Notes: generated by a model not told the origin, from the letters alone. Shown: positions 1 to 6,070, numbered from the stretch's first letter. The stretch: 6,070 nt of DNA from an uncultured Clostridia bacterium (GCA_947307505.1 CAMZJG010000070.1:1-6070); one strand, 5' to 3'. Program-made: numbers and translations.

Positions 1-1520
1 GGGTACAGAGGCATAGCCCGTACCTCCGGCTTTTCGGCATATAAGGCCGCCGTTTCGCTGTCCCCGGTATACACCGGGTCCGTAAAGGCCAGGAAATACC
101 GAAGAAAATGCTGATAGGTGAAATAGGTCCGCAGGTCCCCCAGATCGTAGATCCCCACCAGCCGGGCCAGGTCCAGCTCCGGCGTGGGTGACAGGGCTTC
201 CTCCCGCTCGTTGCTCCCCAGGAGCACCACCTTCATTCCCGGCTCGTACCCCTCGCAGTCTTCGATCCGGGCGATCAGCCGGTTCGACCAGGCGCTGCAT
301 TGGCGCATGGCATAATCCGCCTTCAAATAGGCGTTGTTGTCCGTGAGCCAGTAGGAATAGGCGGCGAGCCCGAGGGTCACCACCAGGATCCAGCTCATGA
401 TCCGGGGCAGGAGGCCGTTCCAGGGTCTCTCCTCCCCCGGCGCTGCGTATTCCAGGAGAGCCAGGGGCAGCAGCAGGATACAGACCATGGGATACAGCAT
501 ATGGATATGCACATACCCGTCCGGGACCATCACATAGATAAAGGTCCCCGCCAGGGGATACAGGACCGCAAGGGCCAAAGCCAATCCCGTGCGTGCCGGA
601 CCGGGTCTTCTGCGGCGCAGCAGCGCCGCCCCCAGGCAGAGGCTCCCCAGGGCGGTGAGCAGGAATGCCCAGCGAAGGAAGGGGATATGACAGTTCCAGT
701 CGTTTACCCAGAAAAAGAGCCGATACTTGCGAAAGGCATAATACACCAGCCGGGGAAGCCGGGAGAGGGACACCTTCCCCATATCCGCTATGCCCTCATA
801 GTCCGTGAGGCCGCCGGACGGGGCGGCGAGCCGGGCAGCCAGCAGATAGGCCGTCACTGCCGCCCCCAGGGTCACGACCAGCCTGGCCCCCTTCCCCAGG
901 AGCTGCCGGAAGGTCCGCTCCCCATCCAGGGTCTCCAGGAGCAGGGACCCGACCATCAGCACCGCTGCGGCAGGAAGATAGGCCTGGTAGACGCCCATGG
1001 ACAGGGTCAGGAGGATCACCCCCAGAACGCTCCCCCGCCAGCCCCTGCGGCAGGCGGCCCAGGCGGCAAGGACTGCCAGAAACAGGCTGAAAAAGTAACC
1101 GGAGGCGGTGAACATATAGCCGAAGGTGGCGGTCACCGCCGGAAAGCTCACCAGCAGCGCCGCGGCGAGCCCGCAGCCCAGGGGCGTGCGGATGCGCAGA
1201 AGCGACACGGTGAGGCAGGCGGTCAGGGCCAGGAACAGGAGGCTGAGCACCCCGATGAGCCAGGGCATGCTCACGTTCCCATCCAGCCGGAGAACGGACG
1301 GCAGCAGCCAGCGCCCCGAAGCGGCGCCGTAGCTCGCATAGAACATCTGGTTCAGGTCGTCGTGATTCGTGAATTTGTTCAGGAAGGCGTAGCTGTGGGT
1401 AAAAAAGCCCAGGATCAGGGCGGAGAGAAAGGTGAAGCGGATGTGCTTCGGCACCCGGCGCAGCAGCGTCTCCTCCAGCTCTCCGGCGGAACGCAGGCGG
1501 AAATCCTCGGTTCTCTTCAT
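1..1520 (-). CDS. GtrII-type polytopic membrane glucosyltransferase (3' end outside window)
   Basis: The frame stays open from the ATG at 1520 to the left edge: 506 codons read with no stop. The protein begins MKRTEDFRLRSAGELEETLL. A short cytoplasmic N-terminus is followed by a first membrane segment (about 28-46) and the signature THSYAFLNKFTNHDDLNQMF (41-60), then SGRWLLPSVLRLDGN (68-82) and SMGVYQAYLP (174-183). About ten hydrophobic segments follow up to residue 392, then a soluble C-terminal part with VVLLGSNERE (431-440). This pattern is typical of the Glucos_trans_II (GtrII) family, whose members transfer a sugar from a polyprenyl-phosphate carrier to a surface polysaccharide on the outer face of the membrane. 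The family is usually about 500-550 residues, so I infer that only a short tail is missing. The start has a good site (GGAGG seven bases upstream) and overlaps the gtrB stop as ATGA, indicating translational coupling. Acceptor and sugar cannot be read from the sequence. Confidence 0.85.
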   Translation of the reverse strand, partial: MKRTEDFRLRSAGELEETLLRRVPKHIRFTFLSALILGFFTHSYAFLNKFTNHDDLNQMFYASYGAASGRWLLPSVLRLDGNVSMPWLIGVLSLLFLALTACLTVSLLRIRTPLGCGLAAALLVSFPAVTATFGYMFTASGYFFSLFLAVLAAWAACRRGWRGSVLGVILLTLSMGVYQAYLPAAAVLMVGSLLLETLDGERTFRQLLGKGARLVVTLGAAVTAYLLAARLAAPSGGLTDYEGIADMGKVSLSRLPRLVYYAFRKYRLFFWVNDWNCHIPFLRWAFLLTALGSLCLGAALLRRRRPGPARTGLALALAVLYPLAGTFIYVMVPDGYVHIHMLYPMVCILLLPLALLEYAAPGEERPWNGLLPRIMSWILVVTLGLAAYSYWLTDNNAYLKADYAMRQCSAWSNRLIARIEDCEGYEPGMKVVLLGSNEREEALSPTPELDLARLVGIYDLGDLRTYFTYQHFLRYFLAFTDPVYTGDSETAALYAEKPEVRAMPLY

Positions 1521-2446
1521 GTCTCCTCCTCCCCCATTCCGCAGCTGCGGGCCACCAGGTACCGGGGTCTGTGACGGACCTCCGCAAATACCCGCCCCAG
1601 ATAGTAGCCCAGGAGGCCCAGGCTCAGCATCAGACAGCCTCCCAGGGCCAGCAGGATCAGGATCAGCCCCCGATCCCCGGGCACCGCCCTCCCCCGGAGC
1701 GCATCCGCCAGGGTCGCCGCCCCCAGTCCCAGGGCCAGGAGCAGCACGGCGCAGCCCAGGACCGTGACAATCTGCAGGGGCGCAGCGGTACTGCCGGCGA
1801 TCCCCGCCGCGGCATACCGCATCAGGGAAACAAAGGACCAATGGCTTTCCCCCGTCCTCCGCTCCTCCACACGGAATTCCAGCTCCGTTTCCCGGAAACC
1901 CGTCCAGGGAGCCAGAGCCCGGAAGAAGGTCCCCCGCTCCGGCAGGGAGAGAAGGGCCTGCACCACCCGCCGGTCCAGAAGCTTGAAATCCGAGGCCCGG
2001 GACATATCCGTTCCCACGGCCCTGCCCAGCAGGCGGTTGAAGATCCCCGCTGCCAGACGGTGAAATCCGCTTTCTCTGCCCCGGTCCGTCTTCACCCCGT
2101 TCACCACCTCCCAGCCCTCCTGCCAGAGGCGGTACATCTCCGGGAGCTTCTCCGGCGGATGCTGGAGGTCGCAGTCCATCACCGCGCAGCAGTCCCCCCG
2201 GGCAGCCTCCAGGCCTGCCAGGATCGCCGCCTCCTTCCCGAAGTTCCGGGAAAAGCTCAGACCACGGACACAGGCGTCCGTCCGGGATGCGGCACGGATG
2301 GCCTGCCAGGTCCCGTCGGAGGAACCGTCGTCCACGAAGATCAGCTCATAGGGGATCTGCGCCTGCCGCAGTACTTGAATGGTTTCCCGGACCGCCGCCG
2401 GAACGGCGGTTTCCTCATTGTAGGCCGGGATCACCACAGACAGCAT
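1517..2446 (-). CDS. gtrB: GtrB-type polyprenyl-phosphate glycosyltransferase (GT2, DPM1-like)
   Basis: This is a membrane-anchored family 2 glycosyltransferase that moves a sugar from a nucleotide donor to a polyprenyl phosphate on the cytoplasmic face. Counting from the ATG at 2452, it shows the N-terminal VVIPAYNEE, FVDDGSSDGT with the nucleotide-binding DDG (41-43), the metal-site DCDLQHPP (93-100, DxD at 93/95), SDFKLLDRR (154-162) and RTGESHW (199-205). Two C-terminal membrane helices follow (about 226-250 and 262-287), the usual GtrB/YkoT/ArnC layout. Length is about 309 residues, normal for the family. I chose the second ATG (2446), because GGAGGTGA ends six bases before it. From the ATG at 2452 the Shine-Dalgarno sequence would touch the start codon. 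The last codons (EEET) double as the ribosome binding site of the downstream GtrII-type gene. The adjacent GtrII-type partner favours GtrB over other DPM1-like enzymes. The sugar is unknown. Confidence 0.88.
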   Translation of the reverse strand: MLSVVIPAYNEETAVPAAVRETIQVLRQAQIPYELIFVDDGSSDGTWQAIRAASRTDACVRGLSFSRNFGKEAAILAGLEAARGDCCAVMDCDLQHPPEKLPEMYRLWQEGWEVVNGVKTDRGRESGFHRLAAGIFNRLLGRAVGTDMSRASDFKLLDRRVVQALLSLPERGTFFRALAPWTGFRETELEFRVEERRTGESHWSFVSLMRYAAAGIAGSTAAPLQIVTVLGCAVLLLALGLGAATLADALRGRAVPGDRGLILILLALGGCLMLSLGLLGYYLGRVFAEVRHRPRYLVARSCGMGEEET

Positions 2447-2452
2447 TTCCAT

Positions 2453-2460
2453 TCACCTCC
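2453..2460 (-). promoter_or_regulatory. Ribosome binding site that decides the gtrB start
   Basis: The minus strand reads GGAGGTGA immediately before two in-frame ATGs, at 2452 and 2446. The full eight-base anti-16S match leaves zero bases to the first ATG and six to the second. The second gives the standard family N-terminus MLSVVIPAYNEE. Confidence 0.75.
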
Positions 2461-2466
2461 GTCGGC

Positions 2467-2487
2467 CGGAAAAGGGCTGTTTTTCCG
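2467..2487 (-). promoter_or_regulatory. Hairpin in the gtrB leader
   Basis: A perfect 7-bp inverted repeat, CGGAAAA / TTTTCCG with a seven-base loop, lies between the predicted promoter and the gtrB ribosome binding site, ending only six bases before it. It is not followed by a U-run on the minus strand, so it is not an obvious terminator. It might influence ribosome access or message stability. The role is inference only. Confidence 0.35.
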
Positions 2488-2545
2488 ATACAGGGATTAT
2501 CCTCCGATTTGCTCCGGCGTATACCTTCCGCTTAAGATAACAACT

Positions 2546-2574
2546 GTCAGCGAAAAAGTATCACACATGCTGAC
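2546..2574. promoter_or_regulatory. Inverted repeat straddling the gtrB promoter (candidate operator)
   Basis: GTCAGC (2546-2551) and GCTGAC (2569-2574) form a perfect 6-bp inverted repeat with centres 23 bp apart, about two helical turns. The arms flank the predicted -10 element and spacer of the minus-strand promoter, where a dimeric repressor could act. Six-base arms can arise by chance, so this is only a candidate. Confidence 0.25.
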
Positions 2575-2583
2575 TTTTGTCAA
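2555..2583 (-). promoter_or_regulatory. Predicted sigma-A promoter of the gtrB operon
   Basis: On the minus strand TTGACA (2583-2578) is followed after exactly 17 bases by TACTTT (2560-2555), which keeps the first T, the A and the last T of TATAAT. An alternative is GATACT two bases upstream, preceded by a TG extension. Transcription would begin near 2548, giving a leader of about 100 bases that contains the hairpin at 2467-2487. The -35 is a perfect match, the -10 weak. Confidence 0.5.
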
Positions 2584-2625
2584 CACAAAGAAAAGAGAGG
2601 CGGATACCGTGTTCTAACGCATTTA

Positions 2626-2724
2626 TTTCGGAAAAATAGAATAAATCTCTTGACATTGACGCGACGTTAAATTGTACGGTGAGGGCAGAAAGGAGGCGTT
2701 CCAAGTGAAAAAAGCGCTTTTGCT
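2626..2724 (+). repeat. Promoter-to-signal-peptide cassette, copy 1 of 2
   Basis: This stretch aligns with 5150-5248 at the same overall spacing. The first 24 bases match at 17 positions, then 28 bases (2649-2676) are identical, covering the -35 and operator dyad. The TTGACA to GTG distance is 55 bases in both copies. The first codons are again identical, from AAGTGAAAAAAGCG through the AAAAGCGCTTTT palindrome (2710-2721). The region around the ribosome binding site shows only small compensating one-base shifts. Confidence 0.8.
2650..2680 (+). promoter_or_regulatory. MerR-type promoter/operator of the first lipoprotein gene
   Basis: A perfect -35 TTGACA (2650-2655) is separated by 19 bases from TACGGT (2675-2680), which retains the most conserved TA...T positions of a -10. 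The overlong spacer contains the imperfect dyad TTGACGCGACGTTAA (2656-2670; half-sites TTGACG and CGTTAA around CGA). A 19-bp spacer with a central TTrACG...CGTyAA dyad is the known hallmark of promoters controlled by MerR-family activators, which twist DNA to realign -35 and -10. No MerR-type gene is seen in this window. An identical element precedes the next gene. Confidence 0.65.
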
Positions 2725-5137
2725 CCTCTCGCTGCTTGTCCTGCCGCTCCTGGCCGCCTGCTCCCGGCAGGCCCCAGTGGAGACTCCCGCGCCCACGGAG
2801 GCGCCCTACCCCTACGGCCCGCCGAAGCTCACTCTGACCGCCGGGGAGGAGGAGACAGAGGCCGTTCTGAATGCCGCCGATTGGACCTACCGGACCCCGG
2901 AGGGGGAAGAGATCCCCTACGAGGGAACGGGCTTCACTCCGGCCGATGATTTCCGGGAAGCGGACTGGCTTAGTCTGGGTCTTCCCGTCCTCCATGCCGA
3001 CGGCGAGGTACGCCTTGCCTTCGACGGGCCTGCGCCGGACAGGGTCCGTCTCCTTGCCTTTACCTCCCTGGGGATCGCTGCCCTTGACCTGCGGGACGGC
3101 TGTTTCACCCCCTATGCCGGCGCGAATGCATACGCCCTTATTTCCACCTGGGACAGGGGCAATGGGCAGGGCAGCGGAGGCTGCCGGTATATCCTCCTCA
3201 TCCAGGGGGCGGAGACAAACGCCCCGGAAATGAAAACGGAAACGGAGGAGCTGGCCCTCGCCGTCACGTCGGCGGACGCTTACGGATGCGTCTTTACCCT
3301 GGAAAACCGCTGTACGGAGGTAAACCGAAGCTTCGAATACGCCATGGAGGAGCAGTATGCTCTGCTGCGGCGCAATGCCGCCGGGGGCTGGGAATGGGTG
3401 AAGCCCATCCGGCGGAATCTGGACACCTATTCCGCCGCCCTGAAGTGGGGGCACAGTCACACCGACGCCTGGGACTGGTCCTATGCCTACGGTCCCCTGC
3501 CTCCGGGGGAATACCGCCTTCGGATCTGGGGAAACCTGGGCCGGGGATCAGCGGTGGATTTTGTTTCCGTGGGCGGGAGCTTCACCCTGGAGGATGCCGA
3601 GCCGGTGGGACCGGGGCCCTCCACCCTCTGTCCATGCCCGCGGTGGCTGGAGGTAAGCCTGTACAGCCGGGAGCAGAACGGCAGCGGCCACCGCTGGATG
3701 CAGACCCTCACCCCGAAGACGGAGGGCTGGGCGGCGGAACGGGATTTCTCCCTGTTCCGCGTGACCGGGGAGGGGGAGCTGGAATATATCCCCCCGGAAT
3801 ACGATCTCCCGGGATACCTGAACTGGACGCCCGTCCTGAAGCCGGGCAAAACCGTGAATTTCGAGGTGGAGTTTGCCGCCCGGTACGGGGAGTTGAAGAA
3901 GGGCCGGTACGTGCTCCGCCGCCGTCTCATCCGCCTCACGGAGGAGGAACTGAAGGACGTCACCCTCATGGTCCCGGACCGCCGCCTGCTGCCGGAGGAT
4001 CGGGTGCAGTACGTGGACACGGAGTTCACCCTCTACACCCTGCGGGACGTGCCCCAGGCGGTGGACCCGATGGATGAGCTGCGGGACTGCAGCAACCCGA
4101 GCTCCGGGGTGCTGGTCTCCACTGCCGGGAGCACCTTCAGCTCCGCCGGCTGCACCCTGCGGCTGAAAAACGTGGACGCGAACCAGTGGTACGACGTGTT
4201 TTACGAGAGTGATTACTACTACCTGTATTTCAACCATAAGTTGGAGTGGTTCCCCGCGGCCCACACACGGTACGGAGCCCACGGCCTCATCTGGAAAACT
4301 CTGGCCCCCGGAGAGACCCAGGAGCTGAATATCAACTTCTCCCACTACTTTGGGGAGCTGCCCCCCGGTTCCTACCGCCTGGTGATCGCCTGTCAGGCCC
4401 TGCCCTATGATGAGGAGCCGGAAAAAACGGATAGCTTCATCACCGTACCCTTCCGCATCCTGGAGGACGGGAGCGGCGTTTTGGAGGAGGCGGAGGAGGC
4501 GAAGCAGCTGGTGCACCTCTACATAAACGGCGGGCTGGGGAACCGGGACGGCTGGATCGTCAGGGTAAAGGCTGTGGCCTGGCGCTGGGACCTGAAGACG
4601 GAGGAGGATCGGCTGCGCCTGACGGTGTGGCGGAATCGGGATCTGGAGCAGGCGGAAGCCCTGCTGGGGGACTACGGCTGCGTGGACATCCTCCGGGGGG
4701 AGGACCCGGCGCTGAAGCCCAGCCCGGTGACGGAAGAGAACCTGGGCAGCCGGGGGACCCTCTCCATCACCCCCTACCCCAACATCTATTCGCTTCCGGT
4801 CTGGATATATTCTTTCACCTTCTCCGGTGAGGGGAGCGGCACGCAGACCCTGAATGTGGACGCCTACTTCCATATCGAGGTGCTGGAGGGGGACCGGTGG
4901 CTGTCCATGAGCACCACCATGGATCAGTCGACCGTTGAATTGTTTGAGCGGGTCTACCAGATCCAGGGGCAGCCGGGAGGGACCGTGTCCTTCGGGACGA
5001 ACTACTCCCGGCTGCTGAACCTGAGCCTGGTCTACGGGGAGTTCGACCCGGCTAAGGAGTACCGGGTGGTGCTGCAGATGTGGGAGGATCCGCAGAACAA
5101 GGAGTACTACACCTGTCCCCTGCCCCTGTGGGGGTGA
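2705..5137 (+). CDS. Lipoprotein with repeated Ig-like (Big_14-like) segments, function unknown
   Basis: The start is the GTG at 2705, eight bases after AGGAGG. A TTG further upstream in the same frame lies inside the promoter and is rejected. The 810-residue product has a lipoprotein signal KKALLLLSLLVLPLLAAC with lipobox LAAC (Cys19), then a Thr/Pro/Glu linker (to about 40), so it is probably tethered to the outer membrane face. Residues 41-180 form a distinct N-terminal region (KLTLTAG...ADWTY...FTPYAG..AYALISTWD). After this come up to four beta-rich segments, at about 183-296, 314-442, 468-586 and, diverged, 690-795. Each ends near a motif of the YGEL..G.YRL kind: YGPLPPGEYRL (262-272), YGELKKGRYVL (394-404), FGELPPGSYRL (549-559) and YGEFDPAKEYRV (777-788). 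Such segments resemble the Big_14 Ig-like domains of clostridial lipoproteins, a family match I infer by eye. No catalytic motif is visible. It is a paralogue of the next gene and shares its promoter type. Confidence 0.8.
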   Translation: MKKALLLLSLLVLPLLAACSRQAPVETPAPTEAPYPYGPPKLTLTAGEEETEAVLNAADWTYRTPEGEEIPYEGTGFTPADDFREADWLSLGLPVLHADGEVRLAFDGPAPDRVRLLAFTSLGIAALDLRDGCFTPYAGANAYALISTWDRGNGQGSGGCRYILLIQGAETNAPEMKTETEELALAVTSADAYGCVFTLENRCTEVNRSFEYAMEEQYALLRRNAAGGWEWVKPIRRNLDTYSAALKWGHSHTDAWDWSYAYGPLPPGEYRLRIWGNLGRGSAVDFVSVGGSFTLEDAEPVGPGPSTLCPCPRWLEVSLYSREQNGSGHRWMQTLTPKTEGWAAERDFSLFRVTGEGELEYIPPEYDLPGYLNWTPVLKPGKTVNFEVEFAARYGELKKGRYVLRRRLIRLTEEELKDVTLMVPDRRLLPEDRVQYVDTEFTLYTLRDVPQAVDPMDELRDCSNPSSGVLVSTAGSTFSSAGCTLRLKNVDANQWYDVFYESDYYYLYFNHKLEWFPAAHTRYGAHGLIWKTLAPGETQELNINFSHYFGELPPGSYRLVIACQALPYDEEPEKTDSFITVPFRILEDGSGVLEEAEEAKQLVHLYINGGLGNRDGWIVRVKAVAWRWDLKTEEDRLRLTVWRNRDLEQAEALLGDYGCVDILRGEDPALKPSPVTEENLGSRGTLSITPYPNIYSLPVWIYSFTFSGEGSGTQTLNVDAYFHIEVLEGDRWLSMSTTMDQSTVELFERVYQIQGQPGGTVSFGTNYSRLLNLSLVYGEFDPAKEYRVVLQMWEDPQNKEYYTCPLPLWG
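3380..3412 (+). repeat. 33-base block shared exactly with 5982-6014
   Basis: Thirty-three bases encoding the AGGWEWVKPIR core of the first Ig-like segment are identical in the two lipoprotein genes, although most of the surrounding coding sequence has diverged. This marks the tandem duplication and could also reflect local gene conversion. Confidence 0.8.
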
Positions 5138-5142
5138 TTTTT
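5123..5142 (+). terminator. Weak terminator-like hairpin at the end of the first lipoprotein gene
   Basis: CCCC-TGT-GGGG (5123-5133) folds into a short stem overlapping the last codons, and a run of five T (5138-5142) follows the TGA stop. The stem is only 4 bp and the run begins five bases after it, so termination may be inefficient. No better terminator exists in the 91 bases before the next gene. Confidence 0.2.
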
Positions 5143-5149
5143 CAAGTTT

Positions 5150-5248
5150 TTTCGGATAATTTGCAAAAACCCCTTGACATTGACGCGACGTTAAATTGTA
5201 GGGTGGAACCGTTAGGAGGTGTTCCGAAGTGAAAAAAGCGCTTTTGCT
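5150..5248 (+). repeat. Promoter-to-signal-peptide cassette, copy 2 of 2
   Basis: Second copy of the unit at 2626-2724. The 28 bases at 5173-5200 are identical to 2649-2676, and 22 bases from two bases before the GTG start (5227-5248) are identical to 2703-2724. Flanking bases are partly diverged. It is a direct repeat tied to the gene starts, consistent with tandem gene duplication. Confidence 0.8.
5174..5204 (+). promoter_or_regulatory. MerR-type promoter/operator of the second lipoprotein gene
   Basis: TTGACA (5174-5179), a 19-base spacer containing the dyad TTGACGCGACGTTAA (5180-5194), then TAGGGT (5199-5204). It differs from the upstream promoter only in the third -10 base. The second gene can thus be transcribed independently of the first while responding to the same regulator. 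Confidence 0.65.
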
Positions 5249-6070
5249 TCTCACGATCCTTGTTTTTCTGCTTCTGGCCGCCTGCGGAAAGGCAGTCCCG
5301 GCGGCAGAGACCCCTGGGCCCACGGAGACCCCTGTCCCGGCGGAGACCCCGGTCCCGGCGGAGACCCCGGTCCTCACGGCGGTCCCAACGCCCTTTGAGG
5401 CGCCGGATACCATCACCCTGCCCCGGCTCACTCTGACCTCCAACGCGGGGAAGACGGAGGCCCTCCTGGACACCGCCCACTGGACCTGCCGGAACAGCAA
5501 GGGGGAGGAGGTCTCCACGGAGAAGATCCCTCTCAGCAGGACCGAAAACTTCCGGGATACGGATTGGTATGACCTGGACTCCCCTATCCTCTATGCGGAC
5601 GGGGAGGTAAGTCTTTCCTTTGACATGAGCGAGCCGAAGGATCCCAAACTCTTTGCCTTCTCCTCCCTGGGGATGCTCCCCGTGGCGCTGGAGGACTGGT
5701 CCTTCACCCCCTACGCCGGGGTGAACACCTACGTCCTCACCTGCACCTGGGACTGGACGAAGGAGGCGGGCAGCGGAAGCTGCCGCTTCATCCTCCTGGT
5801 GGAGGGGGCGGAGCATAACGCCCCGGCAGGGACGGAGCGAGAGGACCTGCGCCTCACCGTCACTTCCGCGGATGCCTACGGCTGCACCTTCACTCTGGAG
5901 AACCTGGGGACCCGCTGGCCCTACCAGGCTGAGGTCATGACTGACCTGGGGGACCCCTTCGCCCTGCTGCGGCGGACGGAGGCCGGGGGCTGGGAATGGG
6001 TGAAGCCCATCCGGACTTTCCAGGGGGATTACGCCGCCAACCTGGAATCCGGGGAGACCTGGGACTGGGC
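5229..6070 (+). CDS. Paralogous lipoprotein, function unknown (3' end outside window)
   Basis: The GTG at 5229 lies nine bases after AGGAGG, and 280 codons are open to the right edge. The signal KKALLLLTILVFLLLAAC ends in lipobox LAAC (Cys19). The linker is longer than in the upstream paralogue and contains a four-unit hexapeptide repeat (ETPGPT, ETPVPA, ETPVPA, ETPVLT; residues 27-50). The following N-terminal region matches the neighbour piece by piece: LTLT.....TEA.L, ADGEV.L.F, FTPYAG.N.Y, GSG.CR.ILL..GAE.NAP. The first Ig-like segment then begins with VTSADAYGC.FTLEN (211-225) and AGGWEWVKPIR (252-262). The conserved cysteines in GSGxCR and DAYGC are present in both proteins. The full product probably carries further Ig-like segments, but this cannot be seen. 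Probably outer-face, membrane-tethered. Ligand or partner unknown. Confidence 0.8.
   Translation, partial: MKKALLLLTILVFLLLAACGKAVPAAETPGPTETPVPAETPVPAETPVLTAVPTPFEAPDTITLPRLTLTSNAGKTEALLDTAHWTCRNSKGEEVSTEKIPLSRTENFRDTDWYDLDSPILYADGEVSLSFDMSEPKDPKLFAFSSLGMLPVALEDWSFTPYAGVNTYVLTCTWDWTKEAGSGSCRFILLVEGAEHNAPAGTEREDLRLTVTSADAYGCTFTLENLGTRWPYQAEVMTDLGDPFALLRRTEAGGWEWVKPIRTFQGDYAANLESGETWDW
5307..5378 (+). repeat. Four tandem 18-base units in the lipoprotein linker
   Basis: Four consecutive 18-base units (5307-5324, 5325-5342, 5343-5360, 5361-5378), each beginning GAGACCCC, encode ETPxPx hexapeptides directly after the lipid anchor. The middle two units differ at a single base. Because the unit is a multiple of three, gain or loss of copies would change the tether length without a frameshift. 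The upstream paralogue has only a degenerate ETPAPTEAP in this place. Confidence 0.85.

Noticed and set aside
300..1574. Plus-strand open frame (424 codons) opposite the GtrII-type gene
   Set aside because: Gln/Gly/Pro/Arg-rich low-complexity translation with no motif. The minus strand gives a clear membrane protein family.
796..1587. Minus-strand frame beginning MRRSVTDPG within the gtrB/GtrII-type region
   Set aside because: It is a shifted frame of the same strand and overlaps both real genes. The correct frame from 1520 shows membrane helices and family motifs.
1571..2617. Plus-strand open frame (348 codons) opposite gtrB
   Set aside because: Antisense to an unambiguous GT2 enzyme, with no plausible domain, running into the intergenic promoter region.
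2672..2704. TTG start extending the first lipoprotein by 11 codons
   Set aside because: It lies within the promoter, and the extension (YGEGRKEAFQ) is the translated ribosome binding region. GTG at 2705 gives a proper lipoprotein signal.
2649..5200. The two identical 28-base repeats as ends of a mobile element
   Set aside because: They are direct, not inverted, coincide with promoters at a fixed distance from start codons, and enclose no transposase or integrase.
3548..5518. Long antisense open frame (656 codons) across the two lipoprotein genes
   Set aside because: It is a shadow of GC-rich codons. It lacks recognisable domains, crosses two genes and the promoter between them, and its composition is Pro/Gly/Arg/Val-rich. 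The plus-strand genes have signal peptides, ribosome binding sites and paralogous conservation.
1..6070. CRISPR array, tRNA or rRNA genes
   Set aside because: No regularly spaced repeats with unique spacers and no recognisable structural RNA sequence were seen on either strand.

Overview
The window looks like chromosomal DNA of a GC-rich member of the Firmicutes, most likely a gut-type clostridium (Oscillospirales-like). The reasons are strong GGAGG ribosome binding sites, GTG starts, a strong preference for G/C at third codon positions, lipoproteins with short SPII signals and Thr/Pro/Glu linkers, and promoters of the MerR-regulated type. The taxonomic assignment is an inference from style, not a marker-gene result.

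Left part (1-2446, minus strand): a two-gene translationally coupled operon. A GtrB-type GT2 polyprenyl-phosphate glycosyltransferase comes first. It overlaps by ATGA a polytopic membrane protein of the GtrII (Glucos_trans_II) type, which runs off the left edge. Together they fit two of the three parts of a Gtr-type system, which loads a sugar onto a lipid carrier, flips it and transfers it to a surface polymer. The GtrA-type flippase is not visible here.

Middle (2447-2704): a divergent, comparatively AT-rich intergenic region. It carries a plausible sigma-A promoter and leader hairpin for the minus-strand operon. It also carries a MerR-style promoter (TTGACA, 19-bp spacer with a central dyad) for the plus-strand genes.

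Right part (2705-6070, plus strand): two tandem paralogous lipoprotein genes. The first is complete (810 aa) and contains several repeated beta-rich segments with a YGEL..G.YRL motif, resembling the Ig-like (Big_14-type) domains of clostridial lipoproteins. The second is cut by the right edge after 280 codons. Each gene has its own copy of the same promoter: 28 bp are identical, and the distance to the GTG start is the same. One regulator, not encoded in this window, therefore probably controls both. The function of the lipoproteins is unknown.

The gene content suggests a cell-surface region: a polymer glycosylation module beside surface-anchored lipoproteins. Nothing in the window proves a functional link between the two halves. 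The most unusual element is the duplicated MerR-type promoter plus signal-peptide cassette in front of diverged Ig-like lipoproteins.
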